Assembly (NCBI GenBank): GCA_020621905.1
Contig: JAHRYZ010000010.1
Span: 1 to 38,579, forward strand
Origin: Rhizobium sp.
GTDB lineage: Bacteria > Pseudomonadota > Alphaproteobacteria > Rhizobiales > Rhizobiaceae
Direction of reading: 5' to 3'
DNA: 38,579 nucleotides
Positions within the stretch are counted from its first letter, which is position 1. Every line of letters starts with the position of its first letter. Shown piece by piece: positions 1 through 9,456 of this stretch. Below the pieces are notes generated by a model. The model was given only the letters and a program-made list of their open reading frames with translations, ran no database searches and was not told the origin of the DNA. A program made the translations under genes and the position numbers.

Positions 1-237
1 AGCGTCGACAGCATCTCGCCCGCCGCGGGCTCGGTGTTCACGCTGCTGCCGCCCGACAACGCCACCGGCAATTTCACCAAGATCGTGCAGCGGCTGCCGG
101 TCCGCATCCGGGTGCCGAAGGACGTCGCCAAACAGAACCTGCTGCGCGCCGGCATGTCGGTCTATGTCACCGTCGATACCAACGAGGGCGCCGCCGACGC
201 CGACAGCGAAGCCGACCTCGACGCGGCGCCGAAATAA
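1..237 (+). CDS. HlyD/EmrA-type membrane fusion protein, C-terminal fragment
   Basis: Only the last 78 codons are present; the frame is open from base 1 to the TAA at 235-237. The segment with LPPDNATGNFTKIVQRLPVRI, followed by LRAGMSVYVTVDT, matches the C-terminal beta-barrel of HlyD/EmrA periplasmic adaptors, where the phrase NFTKIVQR-PVRI is characteristic. Such adaptors link an inner-membrane MFS pump to an outer-membrane channel. The gene lies 58 bp upstream of a DHA2/EmrB-type exporter on the same strand, so the two very probably form an emrAB-like drug-efflux operon. The acidic Ala/Asp/Glu-rich tail after the last strand is probably disordered. Family assignment is firm; substrate is unknown. 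Confidence 0.85.
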   Translation, partial: SVDSISPAAGSVFTLLPPDNATGNFTKIVQRLPVRIRVPKDVAKQNLLRAGMSVYVTVDTNEGAADADSEADLDAAPK

Positions 238-295
238 TCTGCAGCAGCCGGGCGGCGCGCCCGATTTCATGAGCCCGTCCTGACCCGAGCAGATC

Positions 296-1887
296 ATGGC
301 TGACGCCACCACCGCCCCGCCTTCGATGATGAGTGAAGCGGCTGCGCCGTCCGACCGCATCGCGCCGCGGCGGCTGTTCGCGTTTCTCATCATGGTGTTC
401 GGCATGTTCATGTCGATCCTCGACATCCAGATCGTCTCGGCCTCGCTGGCCGAGATCCAGGCCGGTCTCGGCGCCGGCTCCGATGAGATCGCCTGGGTGC
501 AGACCTCCTATCTGATCGCCGAGGTCATCATGATTCCGCTGTCGGGAGCACTGGCGCGCATCCTGTCGACCCGCATCCTGTTTTCCTTCTCCGCCGCCGG
601 CTTCACCCTTGCCAGCGCACTTGCCGCGACCGCGACCAATATCGACCAGATGATCGTCTACCGGGCGATCCAGGGTTTCATCGGCGGTGGCATGATCCCG
701 TCGGTGTTCGCTGCCGCCTTCACCATCTTCCCGCCGTCCAAGCGCAACATCGTGTCGCCGATCATCGGTCTGGTCGCGACGCTCGCGCCGACCATCGGCC
801 CGACCATCGGCGGCTACATCAGCCATGCCATGTCCTGGCACTGGCTGTTCCTCGTCAACGTCGTGCCCGGCATCATCGTCACGGCGGTGACCTTCGGTCT
901 GATCGACTTCGACAAGCCGGACTTCAAGCTATTGAAGAAGTTCGACTGGTGGGGCCTGTTCTGGATGGCGCTCTTCCTCGGCACGATGGAATTCGTGCTG
1001 GAGGAGGGCAACAACAAGGACTGGTTCAACGACGAACACATTGTCATGGGCACCGTGGCCATGGTGACGGGTGGGTTCTTCTTCTTCCACCGGGTATTCA
1101 GGGTCGACTTCCCGGTTGTCGACCTCAGGGCGTTTTCCAACGCCAACTTCGCCTTCGGCTCGCTGTTCTCCTTCGTCATGGGGGTGGGTCTCTACGGGCT
1201 CACCTATCTCTACCCGGTCTATCTCGGCCGCATCCGCGGCTATGACTCGATGATGATCGGCGAGACCATGTTCGTCTCGGGCGCGGCGATGTTCCTCACC
1301 GCGCCGGTGGCGGGTGCGCTTTCGAGCAAGCTCGATCCGCGGGTCATGATGATGATCGGCTTTGCCGGTTTTGCCGCCGGCACCTACAGCATGACCTTCA
1401 TGACGCCGACTGGGACTTCTACGAGCTGCTGCTGCCGCAGATCCTCCGCGGCTGCTCGCTGATGCTGTGCATGGTGCCGATCAACAACATCGCGCTCGGT
1501 ACGCTGCCGCCGGACCGCATGAAGAACGCCTCGGGCCTGTTCAATCTGACGCGCAATCTCGGCGGCGCCGTCGGGCTCGCCATCATCAACACCATGCTGA
1601 CCCAGCGTTCGGACGAGCATTATGCCCGTCTGTCGGAGCATGCCGACTGGGGCAATCGCGCCGCCCTCGACTGGCTGGCCAGCGTCGGCGCCAATTACGA
1701 TTCCTACGGCCTCGACGGCACTGCGGTTGCGATCAAGAAGCTCTCCGGCGTGATCACCCAGCAGTCCACGCTGCTGTCGTTCATCGACGTCTTCATGGGA
1801 CTGACCGCCTTGTTCTTCTTGCTGGTCTTCCTGACGCTTCTGATCAAGAAGCCAAGTGCGCCCGCGCCGGCAGGCTCCGGCCACTGA
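296..1887 (+). pseudogene. DHA2/EmrB-family MFS drug exporter, interrupted by one frameshift
   Basis: Inner-membrane 14-helix proton antiporter partner of the upstream adaptor. The first frame (296 to about 1403) carries the TM1 motif LDIQIV (residues 42-47) and an antiporter motif C region, APTIGPTIGGY followed by SWHWLFLVN (residues about 164-188). At 1403-1405 the frame breaks: after MTFMT, the family sequence (ADWDFYELLLPQILRG, then MVPINNIALGTLPP) continues in the next frame to the TGA ending at 1887. Restoring one G in AC(G)GCC gives about 530 residues, the normal family length. No other decay is visible, so this may be a sequencing artefact or a fresh mutation. An intrinsic terminator follows at 1932. 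Confidence 0.85.
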
Positions 1888-1931
1888 TCCGGGCCCTCCG
1901 GACCCTCTTTCGAAATCCACCGCAGCGCCGA

Positions 1932-1964
1932 GGACCGTCTTTCCCAACAGGAGACGGTCCTTTT
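1932..1964 (+). terminator. Rho-independent terminator after the MFS gene
   Basis: GGACCGTCT (1932-1940) pairs perfectly with AGACGGTCC (1952-1960) around an 11-nt loop, followed directly by TTTT. It separates the efflux operon from the LacI-xylB-xylA unit. Confidence 0.85.
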
Positions 1965-1987
1965 CGTTGTTGCATGAAAGAAAAGAT

Positions 1988-2022
1988 GAGGTACGTACAT
2001 CAGAAAATGATTTACGTACCTC
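1988..2022. promoter_or_regulatory. Paired LacI-type operator upstream of the LacI-xylB-xylA unit
   Basis: Two sites, GAGGTACGTACATC (1988-2001) and GATTTACGTACCTC (2009-2022), are inverted copies of each other with one mismatch. Each has a TACGTA core with the central CG typical of LacI-family operators. Core centres (1994.5 and 2015.5) are 21 bp apart, two helical turns. The pair lies 34-68 bp upstream of the regulator ATG, so autoregulation of the operon is the simplest reading (inference). Confidence 0.75.
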
Positions 2023-2055
2023 GGAACCTGCGCTAGGAGTCCGCTCGGAGGAAAC

Positions 2056-3081
2056 ATGAAGCCGACCGTGCACGACATCGCAGCCGCCGCGGGCGTGAGC
2101 CTTGCCACCGTCGACCGGGTGCTCAACCGCCGGCCGGGCGTGAGCGCCCGCACCCGCGGCAGGGTGGAGGCTGCCGTCGCGACGCTCGGTTTCGTGCGGG
2201 ACGTGGCGGCTGCCAATCTCGCCAAGGGGCGCGTCTATCCGCTGACCTTCATCCTGCCTTCCAACGACAATTCCTTCATGCGTGAGGTGGAGGCGGCGGT
2301 GCATGATGCCGTGGCGCGCTCGCCCTCGGAGCGGACAGATATCCGCATCCTCAAGGTGCCGCCCTTCGATGCGGCCGCCCTTGTCCAGACGCTGGACGCA
2401 CTGGCGGACGACCGGCCGGCCGGCGTGGCGCTCGTCGCCGTCGACGCGCCGGAGGTAGCGGGTGCCGTCGACCGGCTGGTGGAGGCGGGCATTCCGGTGG
2501 TGACGCTGGTTTCCGACCTGCCGGCATCGCGGCGGGTCCATTTCGCCGGCATCGACAATCTGGCCGCCGGCCGAACGGCGGCGAGCCTGCTCGGACGTTT
2601 CGTCGGCGACAGGCGCGGTTCGATCGCGGTTCTGGCCGGCTCCATGCTGGTGCGCGACCATCGCGAGCGCCTGGAAGGATTCCGTTCGGTCATGGCCGCC
2701 GAATATCCGCATCTTTCGTTGCTCGAGGTCATCGAGGGGCGCGACGATCCGGCGCTTGTCGAGAGCCGGCTCACCGATCTCTTTCGCGAGCGCGGCGACA
2801 TTCTCGGAATCTACAGCCTCGGCGCCGGCAATCGTGGTCTCGTGGCAGCGCTTGGCAAGGCCAGGTTCGAGCGGCGCCCGGCGGTGATCGCCCATGAACT
2901 GACCGGCACGACGCGAAACGCGCTGACCGACGGTCTGATCGACGCGGTGCTCAACCAGGACGCCGGCCACGAGGTGCGCAGCGCCATCCGGGTGCTGAAG
3001 GCCAAGGCCGACGGCCTGCCGCTTCTGGCGGCGCAGGAACGCATCCGCATCGACATTTTCTTGAAGGACAACCTGCCGTGA
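2056..3081 (+). CDS. LacI-family transcriptional regulator, probable xylose-operon regulator
   Basis: 341 residues, standard for LacI regulators. The N-terminal helix-turn-helix and hinge are clear: VHDIAAAAGVSLATVDRVLN at residues 4-23, then a periplasmic-binding-protein-like sensor domain from about residue 60. The ATG at 2056 follows GGAGG (2046-2050). It is the first gene of a rightward unit in which the xylulokinase frame opens within 25 bp of its stop, with xylose isomerase after that, so its effector is probably xylose or a derivative (inference from position). The paired TACGTA operators just upstream suggest it represses its own operon. The family is certain, the ligand is not. Confidence 0.9.
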   Translation: MKPTVHDIAAAAGVSLATVDRVLNRRPGVSARTRGRVEAAVATLGFVRDVAAANLAKGRVYPLTFILPSNDNSFMREVEAAVHDAVARSPSERTDIRILKVPPFDAAALVQTLDALADDRPAGVALVAVDAPEVAGAVDRLVEAGIPVVTLVSDLPASRRVHFAGIDNLAAGRTAASLLGRFVGDRRGSIAVLAGSMLVRDHRERLEGFRSVMAAEYPHLSLLEVIEGRDDPALVESRLTDLFRERGDILGIYSLGAGNRGLVAALGKARFERRPAVIAHELTGTTRNALTDGLIDAVLNQDAGHEVRSAIRVLKAKADGLPLLAAQERIRIDIFLKDNLP

Positions 3082-3104
3082 AGGGCGGGAAATAGGAGAG
3101 ACGA

Positions 3105-4559
3105 CTTTATCTGGGGCTAGACCTCGGCACCTCGGGTGTGAAGGCCATGCTGATCGACGAGAACCAGCGGGTGGTGGGCGTCGCCAATGCGGCGCTCGAT
3201 GTTTCGCGTCCGCATCCCGGCTGGTCGGAGCAGGAGCCGCTCGACTGGATCCGGGCGACGCGGAAAGCCGTGGGCGCGCTGAAGGCTGCGCATGGCCCAG
3301 CGCTTTCCGTCGTCAAGGGCATCGGCCTTTCCGGCCATATGCATGGCGCCACGCTGATCGATGCGGCGGATCAGGTGCTGCGGCCTTGCATCCTGTGGAA
3401 CGACACGCGCAGCCATGTCGAGGCGGCGGAGATGGATGCCGATCCGCGCTTCCGCGCCATCACCGGCAATATCGTCTTTCCGGGCTTCACTGCACCGAAA
3501 CTCGCCTGGGTGGCGAAGAACGAGCCGGACGTTTTTGCCCGGGTGGCCAAGGTTCTGCTTCCGACGGATTTCCTGCGCCTGTGGCTGACCGGCCAATATC
3601 TCTCCGACATGTCGGATTCGGCCGGAACCGCCTGGCTCGATACGGGCGCGCGCCGCTGGTCGGCAGAACTGCTGGACGCGACCGGGCTTTCCGAGCGGCA
3701 GATGCCGGGGCTCGTCGAGGGCACCGATCCGGCCGGAACGCTGCGTCACCAACTGGCCGCCGAATGGGGCATGGCGAGCGGCGTGACCATCGCCGGCGGC
3801 GCCGGCGACAATGCAGCTTCCGCCTGCGGCATGGGCACGGTCGCGGAAGGCCAGGCCTTCGTCTCGCTCGGCACCTCCGGCGTGCTCTTCGCAGCCAACG
3901 GCTCCTATCTGCCGAAGCCGGAGAGCGCCGTGCATGCCTTCTGTCACGCGCTGCCGAACACCTGGCACCAGATGGGCGTCATTCTCTCGGCGACCGACGC
4001 GCTGAACTGGCTGAGCGGCATCACCGGCAAGGCGGCCGGAGAACTCACCGGCGACCTTGGCAACGATCTGAAGGCGCCGGGCAGCGTCACCTTCCTGCCC
4101 TACCTCTCGGGCGAGCGCACCCCGCACAACGACGCGAAGATCCGCGGCGCTTTCATCGGCCTTGGCCATGAAAGTTCGCGCGAGGTGCTGACGCAGGCCG
4201 TGCTCGAGGGGGTTACCTTCGCTATCCGCGACAATCTCGAGGCGTTGAGGTCGGCGGGCACCCATATCTCCCGGGTGACGGCGATCGGTGGCGGTTCGCG
4301 CTCGCGCTACTGGCTGGCCTCGATCGCAACGGCGCTCGGCCTTCCGGTCGACATTCCGGCCGACGGCGATTTCGGCGCGGCCTTCGGTGCGGCACGGCTC
4401 GGGCTGATCGCCGCGACGGGCGCAGACCCGCTTTCCGTCTGCACGGCACCGAAGACGGCCGAGACGGTCGAACCCGTCACGGCGCTCGCCGGTGCCTACG
4501 AGGAGGCCTACGGGCGCTACCGGTCGCTTTATCCGGCGATCAAATCGCTGGCTCATTGA
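3105..4559 (+). CDS. xylB: Xylulokinase (start codon missing or altered)
   Basis: FGGY-family kinase that phosphorylates D-xylulose to xylulose-5-phosphate. Seen: the phosphate-binding motif [13 protein letters not shown] at the N-terminus, [34 protein letters not shown] and the C-terminal GGGSRSRYW. The frame from 3105 (CTT TAT CTG GGG CTA GAC) encodes the essential N-terminal motif, but no ATG, GTG or TTG lies in frame between the stop at 3093-3095 and GTG 3138, which would remove the motif. AGGAG at 3094-3098 is correctly spaced for a start at 3105, where related proteins begin with Met-Tyr-Leu-Gly. I therefore place the start at 3105 and treat the CTT as a mutation or sequence error; a non-standard CTG start at 3111 is an alternative. 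About 484 residues, normal for XylB. Confidence 0.9.
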   Translation, partial: LYLGLDLGTSGVKAMLIDENQRVVGVANAALDVSRPHPGWSEQEPLDWIRATRKAVGALKAAHGPALSVVKGIGLSGHMHGATLIDAADQVLRPCILWNDTRSHVEAAEMDADPRFRAITGNIVFPGFTAPKLAWVAKNEPDVFARVAKVLLPTDFLRLWLTGQYLSDMSDSAGTAWLDTGARRWSAELLDATGLSERQMPGLVEGTDPAGTLRHQLAAEWGMASGVTIAGGAGDNAASACGMGTVAEGQAFVSLGTSGVLFAANGSYLPKPESAVHAFCHALPNTWHQMGVILSATDALNWLSGITGKAAGELTGDLGNDLKAPGSVTFLPYLSGERTPHNDAKIRGAFIGLGHESSREVLTQAVLEGVTFAIRDNLEALRSAGTHISRVTAIGGGSRSRYWLASIATALGLPVDIPADGDFGAAFGAARLGLIAATGADPLSVCTAPKTAETVEPVTALAGAYEEAYGRYRSLYPAIKSLAH

Positions 4560-4566
4560 CACGGAG

Positions 4567-4672
4567 CCCCCTCATCCGCCTGCCGGCACCTTCTCCCCGA
4601 TGGGGAGAAGAGATCTGCGGCAAGCGCCGAGGCCCTCCTCTCCCCACCGGGGAGAGGGCAGGGTGAGGGGGG
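4567..4672. repeat. Rhizobial intergenic palindromic element (RIME-like) between xylB and xylA
   Basis: About 106 bp bounded by inverted CCCCTCA / TGAGGGG ends and holding two hairpins: TTCTCCCC (4591-4598) with GGGGAGAA (4602-4609), and CCTCTCCCC (4637-4645) with GGGGAGAGG (4649-4657). This two-palindrome architecture matches the rhizobial intergenic mosaic elements known from the literature. It sits inside the operon, so it may affect mRNA stability between xylB and xylA (inference). Confidence 0.7.
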
Positions 4673-4725
4673 AGCCAGAAATGCGACTTTCACAGCATTC
4701 GAACACGAACCAGGAGGAAATACCC

Positions 4726-6036
4726 ATGACGACAGGCTTCTTCGGCGATATCGCCAAGGTCGAGTATGAAGGCCCGGACAGCACCAATCCGCTCGCCTTC
4801 CACCATTACAATCCCGACGAAGTGGTGCTCGGCAAGCGGATGGAAGACCATCTGCGCTTCGCGGTGGCCTACTGGCATACCTTCACCTGGCCGGGCGGCG
4901 ATCCGTTCGGCGGGCAGACCTTCGAGCGGCCGTGGTTCTCCGACACGATGGAAGCGGCAAAGATGAAGGCCGACGTCGCCTTCGAATTCTACCAGCTGCT
5001 CGGCGTTCCCTATTACTGCTTCCATGACGCCGACGTGCGGCCCGAGGGTCGGACCTTCGCCGAGAACACCAGGAACCTCAACGAGATCGTCGACTATTTC
5101 GAGAAGAAGCAGGCCGAGACGGGCGTCAGGCTGCTCTGGGGCACGGCGAACCTGTTCTCCAACCGCCGCTTCATGTCTGGGGCCGCCACCAATCCGGACC
5201 CGGACGTCTTCGCCTTCTCGGCGGCGACCGTGAAGACCTGCATGGACGCCACCCAGCGGCTGGGCGGCGAGAACTACGTGCTGTGGGGCGGGCGCGAGGG
5301 CTACGAGACCCTGCTCAACACCGACCTGAAGCGCGAGCTGAGCCAGCTCGGCCGGTTCCTCAACCTTGTCGTCGAGTACAAGTACAAGACCGGCTTCAAG
5401 GGCACGATCCTGATCGAGCCGAAGCCGCAGGAGCCGACCAAGCACCAGTACGACTACGACGTCGCGACCGTCTACGCCTTCCTGCAGAAGAACGGGCTGG
5501 AAAACGAGGTCAAGGTCAATATCGAGCAGGGCCACGCGATCCTGGCCGGCCATTCCTTCGAGCACGAGATCGCCATGGCGAACGCCTTCGGCATCTTCGG
5601 CTCGATCGACATGAACCGCAACGACTACCAGTCGGGCTGGGACACCGACCAGTTCCCCAACAACGTGCCGGAAATGGCGCTGGCCTATTACCACGTCCTG
5701 TCGGGCGGCGGCTTCCAGACCGGCGGCACCAATTTCGACGCCAAGCTGCGCCGCCAGTCGCTCGATCCGGCCGACCTGCTCTACGGCCATATCGGCGGCA
5801 TGGACTGCTGCGCCCGTGGCCTGAAGGCGGCGGCGAAGATGATCGAGGACGGCGCGCTGTCGAAGCCGCTGGAAGAGCGCTACGCAAACTGGGACAGCCC
5901 CGAGGCACAGCGCATGCTGCGCGGCGAGCTGTCGCTGGAAGCGATCACAAAAATGGTCGAGGACGGTAACGTCAATCCGGAACCGAAGTCGGGCCGGCAG
6001 GAGTATCTGGAGACCGTGGTCAACCGCTACGTCTAA
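4726..6036 (+). CDS. xylA: Xylose isomerase
   Basis: Converts D-xylose to D-xylulose in the cytoplasm. 436 residues, the usual length for class II XylA. Seen: the N-terminal block with [21 protein letters not shown], the catalytic-His segment [13 protein letters not shown], the metal-ligand segment [35 protein letters not shown], and [20 protein letters not shown]. The ATG at 4726 follows AGGAGGA (4712-4718); an open frame reaches further upstream, through the palindromic element, but has no RBS and no homology. It is the last gene of the LacI-xylB-xylA unit; its product is XylB's substrate. A palindrome follows at 6047. Confidence 0.97.
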   Translation: MTTGFFGDIAKVEYEGPDSTNPLAFHHYNPDEVVLGKRMEDHLRFAVAYWHTFTWPGGDPFGGQTFERPWFSDTMEAAKMKADVAFEFYQLLGVPYYCFHDADVRPEGRTFAENTRNLNEIVDYFEKKQAETGVRLLWGTANLFSNRRFMSGAATNPDPDVFAFSAATVKTCMDATQRLGGENYVLWGGREGYETLLNTDLKRELSQLGRFLNLVVEYKYKTGFKGTILIEPKPQEPTKHQYDYDVATVYAFLQKNGLENEVKVNIEQGHAILAGHSFEHEIAMANAFGIFGSIDMNRNDYQSGWDTDQFPNNVPEMALAYYHVLSGGGFQTGGTNFDAKLRRQSLDPADLLYGHIGGMDCCARGLKAAAKMIEDGALSKPLEERYANWDSPEAQRMLRGELSLEAITKMVEDGNVNPEPKSGRQEYLETVVNRYV

Positions 6037-6046
6037 CAGCAACAGG

Positions 6047-6072
6047 CCCTCTCTCCGCTTGCGGGGAGAGGG
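6047..6072. repeat. Short rhizobial palindrome between convergent genes
   Basis: CCCTCTCTCCGC (6047-6058) faces GCGGGGAGAGGG (6061-6072) with one mismatch and a TT loop. It is a one-hairpin version of the elements at 4567 and 12707 and lies between the convergent xylA and GNAT genes, where it may serve as a bidirectional terminator. Confidence 0.65.
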
Positions 6073-6098
6073 CTCCGCCCGGCGGCGGATCGGGCCAT

Positions 6099-6578
6099 TC
6101 AACCCAGTGAATAGCGCTTGGATATGGTTGCCGTAGCGTCCCGATAATCGCGAAAGCCCATTGCCTGGTAGTAGGCCTGGCCGCCCTTGTTCTCCCGCCG
6201 GATCGTCGCATCGATGAAGGTGGCGCCGGCCGCCTTCGCCGCGCTGGCCGTTTCGGCAAACAACGACCGCCCTATGCCCATCTTGTGCGCGTGTGGATCC
6301 ACGTAGGTCGCGATGATCGCCCAGTCGGAGGGCAAGGGATCGTCGCCGGTCCATTCGGGATCGGCCCATTCGAGCGACTGGAAACCCACGATCTTCGAAC
6401 CGTTCACGGCGACGAAGCAGCTGATGGCGAACCGAGGCGTGATGAAGGTATCGACGATGCCGGCCTCGTCAAAAGGCTCGGCATAGGCCGTGGTTCCTCC
6501 GATCGCGACGATTTCGTTGAGAAGTTCGGCCATTGCGCCCGCATCCTGTATCGTGGCCGGGCGGATCTCCAAAGACAT
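6099..6578 (-). CDS. GNAT-family N-acetyltransferase
   Basis: 159 residues. Begins MSLEIRPATIQDAGAMAELLN and contains the acetyl-CoA-binding motif A segment VDPHAHKMGIGRSLF, then GATFIDATIRRENKGGQAYYQAMGF, which fits phosphinothricin/Rim-like acetyltransferases. The ATG (complement of 6576-6578) has an AGGAGGA ribosome site just upstream. The longer open frame reaching 6908 is antisense to the neighbouring LacI-coding frame's tail and was not used. Convergent with xylA; same strand as, and 45 bp downstream of, the LacI gene at 6623-7645, so it could be read from that promoter. Substrate unknown. Confidence 0.85.
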   Translation of the reverse strand: MSLEIRPATIQDAGAMAELLNEIVAIGGTTAYAEPFDEAGIVDTFITPRFAISCFVAVNGSKIVGFQSLEWADPEWTGDDPLPSDWAIIATYVDPHAHKMGIGRSLFAETASAAKAAGATFIDATIRRENKGGQAYYQAMGFRDYRDATATISKRYSLG

Positions 6579-6622
6579 CGAGCCTTCCTCCTTGTTCGAT
6601 GGTCCATCCGACCCGGGGGCGC

Positions 6623-7645
6623 CTAGCGTCTGGCCGCCGGTCCAGTCACCGAACCGCGCACGATCAAATCCGGCATCAGCAGGATTTCGCGGCGCTCGGT
6701 CGGGCGCTCGGCGAGCTGGGCGAGCAGCAGTGCCATGGCCTGTTTGCCGATCGCGGTGCGGGGTTGGCGGATGGTGGTGAGCGCCGGGTTGAGATAGGTC
6801 GCCTGCGGCACGTCGTCGAAGCCGATGACGGAAAAATCCTTCGGCAGGTCGTAGCCGCGCGCATTGAGCCCGTTGATCACGCCGATGGCGGTGGCGTCGT
6901 TGACGCACATGAAGGCGGTCGGCAGCGTGTCGCGCATGAAGAGCTGCTCGACCGCCAGGCGGCCGCTTTCGATCGTGCCTTCGCCCTCGACCACGATGCG
7001 GTTCTCCGGCACGATGCGCGCCGCGTCGAGCGCGAGATCATAGCCATGACGGCGGCGCTGGTGGCCGAGGCGGGTTCGGCTGTCGCCGATGAAGGCGATG
7101 CGGCGATGGCCCGCGGAGAGCAGGTGTTCGGCGGCCTTCCGGGCACCGGCGACATCATCGACGCCGACATAGGATATCTTCGAGCCGAAAACGGGTTCGA
7201 ACACGGCGACCGTCGGCGGCACCCGGGTGCCGGCGACCTGGTGGCCAAAGGGCTCGTGGCCGGTGAACAGCACTAGGCCGGTCGCCTGGCCGGAACTCAG
7301 GAACTTCAGATATTCAAGGCCGCGCTCGGGGTCGTTCTGGGTGTGGCCGATGAGAACGCCAAAACCATGGGCGCGGGCCTCGTTCTCCAGCCCGATCAGC
7401 GTGGAGGAGAAGTTCGGATCACCGATGTCCGGCGCCAGGATGAGGATCATGTTCGACCGGCCCATGCGCAGCGAGCGCGCCATGGCATTGGTCGTGTAGC
7501 CGGTGATCGCGATTGCTTGGTTCACCCGCTGGCGCGTCGACTTGGCGACCTTGTCGGGCGTGTGGATCGCACGGCTCACCGTCGCGATCGACACCTCGGC
7601 CAGGCGCGCAACATCCTCGATCGTCGCTGGTGCTGAGTTCTGCAC
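6623..7645 (-). CDS. LacI-family regulator, divergent from a sugar ABC importer
   Basis: 340 residues. HTH at residues 8-27 (TIEDVARLAEVSIATVSRAI), hinge, then a sugar-binding-like sensor (APDIGDPNFSSTLIGLENEA; FIGDSRTRLGHQRR; VIGFDDVPQATYLNPALTTIRQP). The gene is transcribed away from the ABC importer that starts at 7825, and the shared intergenic region holds a perfect 35-bp palindrome made of two LacI-type operators. It is therefore the likely local repressor of the importer and of itself (inference). Effector unknown; presumably the imported sugar or glycoside. Confidence 0.92.
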   Translation of the reverse strand: MQNSAPATIEDVARLAEVSIATVSRAIHTPDKVAKSTRQRVNQAIAITGYTTNAMARSLRMGRSNMILILAPDIGDPNFSSTLIGLENEARAHGFGVLIGHTQNDPERGLEYLKFLSSGQATGLVLFTGHEPFGHQVAGTRVPPTVAVFEPVFGSKISYVGVDDVAGARKAAEHLLSAGHRRIAFIGDSRTRLGHQRRRHGYDLALDAARIVPENRIVVEGEGTIESGRLAVEQLFMRDTLPTAFMCVNDATAIGVINGLNARGYDLPKDFSVIGFDDVPQATYLNPALTTIRQPRTAIGKQAMALLLAQLAERPTERREILLMPDLIVRGSVTGPAARR

Positions 7646-7748
7646 GCGGACACCATCCCCCTATCCGTCTGGAATCGCTGGAGAGATTATCGTCTGTGTT
7701 GCGACTGCGAAAGCCGATGGGGTGGCTTTTACCCCCATGATGCAGTGA

Positions 7749-7783
7749 TGTAAACCTTTACATTGGCAATGTAAAGGTTTACA
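7749..7783. promoter_or_regulatory. Double LacI-type operator in a perfect 35-bp palindrome
   Basis: Site 1 TGTAAACCTTTACA (7749-7762) and site 2 TGTAAAGGTTTACA (7770-7783) are each TGTAAA-N2-TTTACA LacI-type operators. They are mirror images around base 7766, with TTGGCAA between them, so the whole 35 bp is a perfect inverted repeat. Site centres are 21 bp apart, placing both on one face of the helix. It lies between the divergent LacI gene and the ABC ATPase gene, 42 bp before the latter's ATG. Confidence 0.88.
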
Positions 7784-7824
7784 CAAAATCCCAGGAGCGG
7801 GTGAGGAGCCGCGGGGAGGCTTGC

Positions 7825-9350
7825 ATGACATCAGTTGGGGACTCTGCGCGCGCACCCGTGCTCGCGGCGGAGCGAATCTCGAAATCTTTCGGCGACGTCC
7901 AGGTGCTGTTCAGCGTGGATTTCGACGTGTTGCCGGGCGAGGTGCACGCGCTGATGGGCGAGAATGGCGCGGGCAAGTCCACGCTGGTCAAGATCCTGTC
8001 GGGCTTCGAACAGGCAAGCTCCGGCACCATCCTGCTTGACGGCGAGCCGGTCATCCTGCCGCCCAACGGCGCGGCCGAGGCGCTCGGCATCGTGCTCATC
8101 CACCAGGAATTCAACCTCGCCGACCACCTGACCGTCACCGAGAGCCTCTTCCTCGGCGCGAGGTCACCCGTTTCGGCATGCTCGATCGCAAGCACATGCG
8201 GGCAGAGACGCGCCGCGTGCTCGACCAGCTCGGCTCGCGGATCGACGAGAATGCGCTGATCAGCTCGCTCGCCGTGGCCGACAAGCAGATGGTGGAGATC
8301 GCCAAGGCGATCAGCCGCCGGGCGCGCATCGTGTTCATGGACGAGCCGACGGCCGTGCTGTCGCGCGAGGAAACCGAGGTGCTGTTCGACCAGGTGCGCA
8401 AGCTGCGGGCCGGGGGCACGAGTTTCGTCTTCGTGTCGCACAAGCTCGATGAAGTCATGGAGCTGACCGACCGGGTGACCGTGTTGCGCGACGGACAGTG
8501 GGTGAAGACCGCGCCGACCTCTGCGCTGGACGGCGAGGCGATCGCCCAGCTGATGGTCGGGCGCGAGTTGTCGAGCCTCTATCCCAACAAGCACGAGCCG
8601 GATGTCGACGAAGAGGTCGTGCTGTCGGTCAAGGGTCTCTCCACCGGCTTCGTCAAGAATGCGAGCTTCGAGCTGAGGCGCGGCGAGGTGCTGGGCTTTT
8701 CCGGCCTGATCGGGTCGGGCCGCACGGAACTGATGGAGGCGGTCGCGGGCCTGCGCCCGCGCCTGTCGGGGCAGGTCTGGCTGAAGGGTGCCGTGCTCGA
8801 GCCGCAGGATTTCCGCGAGGCGAACCGCCGCGGGCTCGCCTATATGACCAAGGACCGCAAGGGCAAGGGGCTGCTGCTCGGCGAGGGGATGACCGCCAAC
8901 CTGACGCTGCAATCCATGGAGCGGCATCTCAAGCATATCTATCTCGATCCGGCGAGCGAAGCCAGGGCCATGGCCCGGGCCAAGCGCCGCTTCGACATCC
9001 GGGTGCGCGACGACAGGATCAAGGTTGGCCGCATGTCGGGGGGCAACCAGCAGAAGCTGCTGCTCGCCAAGATCATGGAGATCGAGCCGCAGGTGATCGT
9101 CATCGACGAGCCGACGCGCGGCATCGATGTCGGCACCAAGCAGCAGATCTACCATTTCATCGCAGCACTTGCCCGCGAGGGCCGCTCGATCATCGTCATC
9201 TCCTCGGAGATGCCGGAAGTGATCGGGCTGTGCACCCGCGTCGCCGTCATGCGTGAAGGTCGCATGGTTGGCATGCTGGAAGGCGAGGAGATCAACGAGC
9301 AGACCATCATGCGCTACGCCGCGGGCCTGAAACGCCAGATGGCGAGCTGA
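7825..9350 (+). pseudogene. Sugar ABC importer, double ATPase (RbsA/XylG type), one frameshift
   Basis: Cytoplasmic ATPase with two fused nucleotide-binding domains. Domain 1: Walker A GENGAGKST (residues 45-53), Walker B IVFMDEPTAVLS. Domain 2: the usual degenerate Walker A GLIGSGRTEL, signature RMSGGNQQKLLLAK, Walker B VIVIDEPTRGID. ATG 7825 follows GGGGAGG (7813-7819). The frame breaks at about 8157, after ESLFLG: upstream frame yields nonsense, while EVTRFGMLDRKHMRAE continues in the next frame. Restoring one C (GGCCGCGAG instead of GGCGCGAG) gives a 508-residue protein of normal length. Neighbours are the permease and binding protein of the same importer. Probably functional in the organism if the indel is artefactual. 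Confidence 0.88.
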
Positions 9351-9456
9351 CAGAACGTTTCTGCGAAAAGGCCCGGCGGCAAGACCGGGCTTGGACAAGA
9401 GACATGGGACGGCGCAGCCGCCGACTTGGGCAGGCTGCCGGAGGAGACGAGAGACA

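Noticed and set aside
4690-6369. 559-codon minus-strand open frame over xylA
   Set aside because: Exactly antisense to xylA, with repetitive Leu/Asp/Arg composition.
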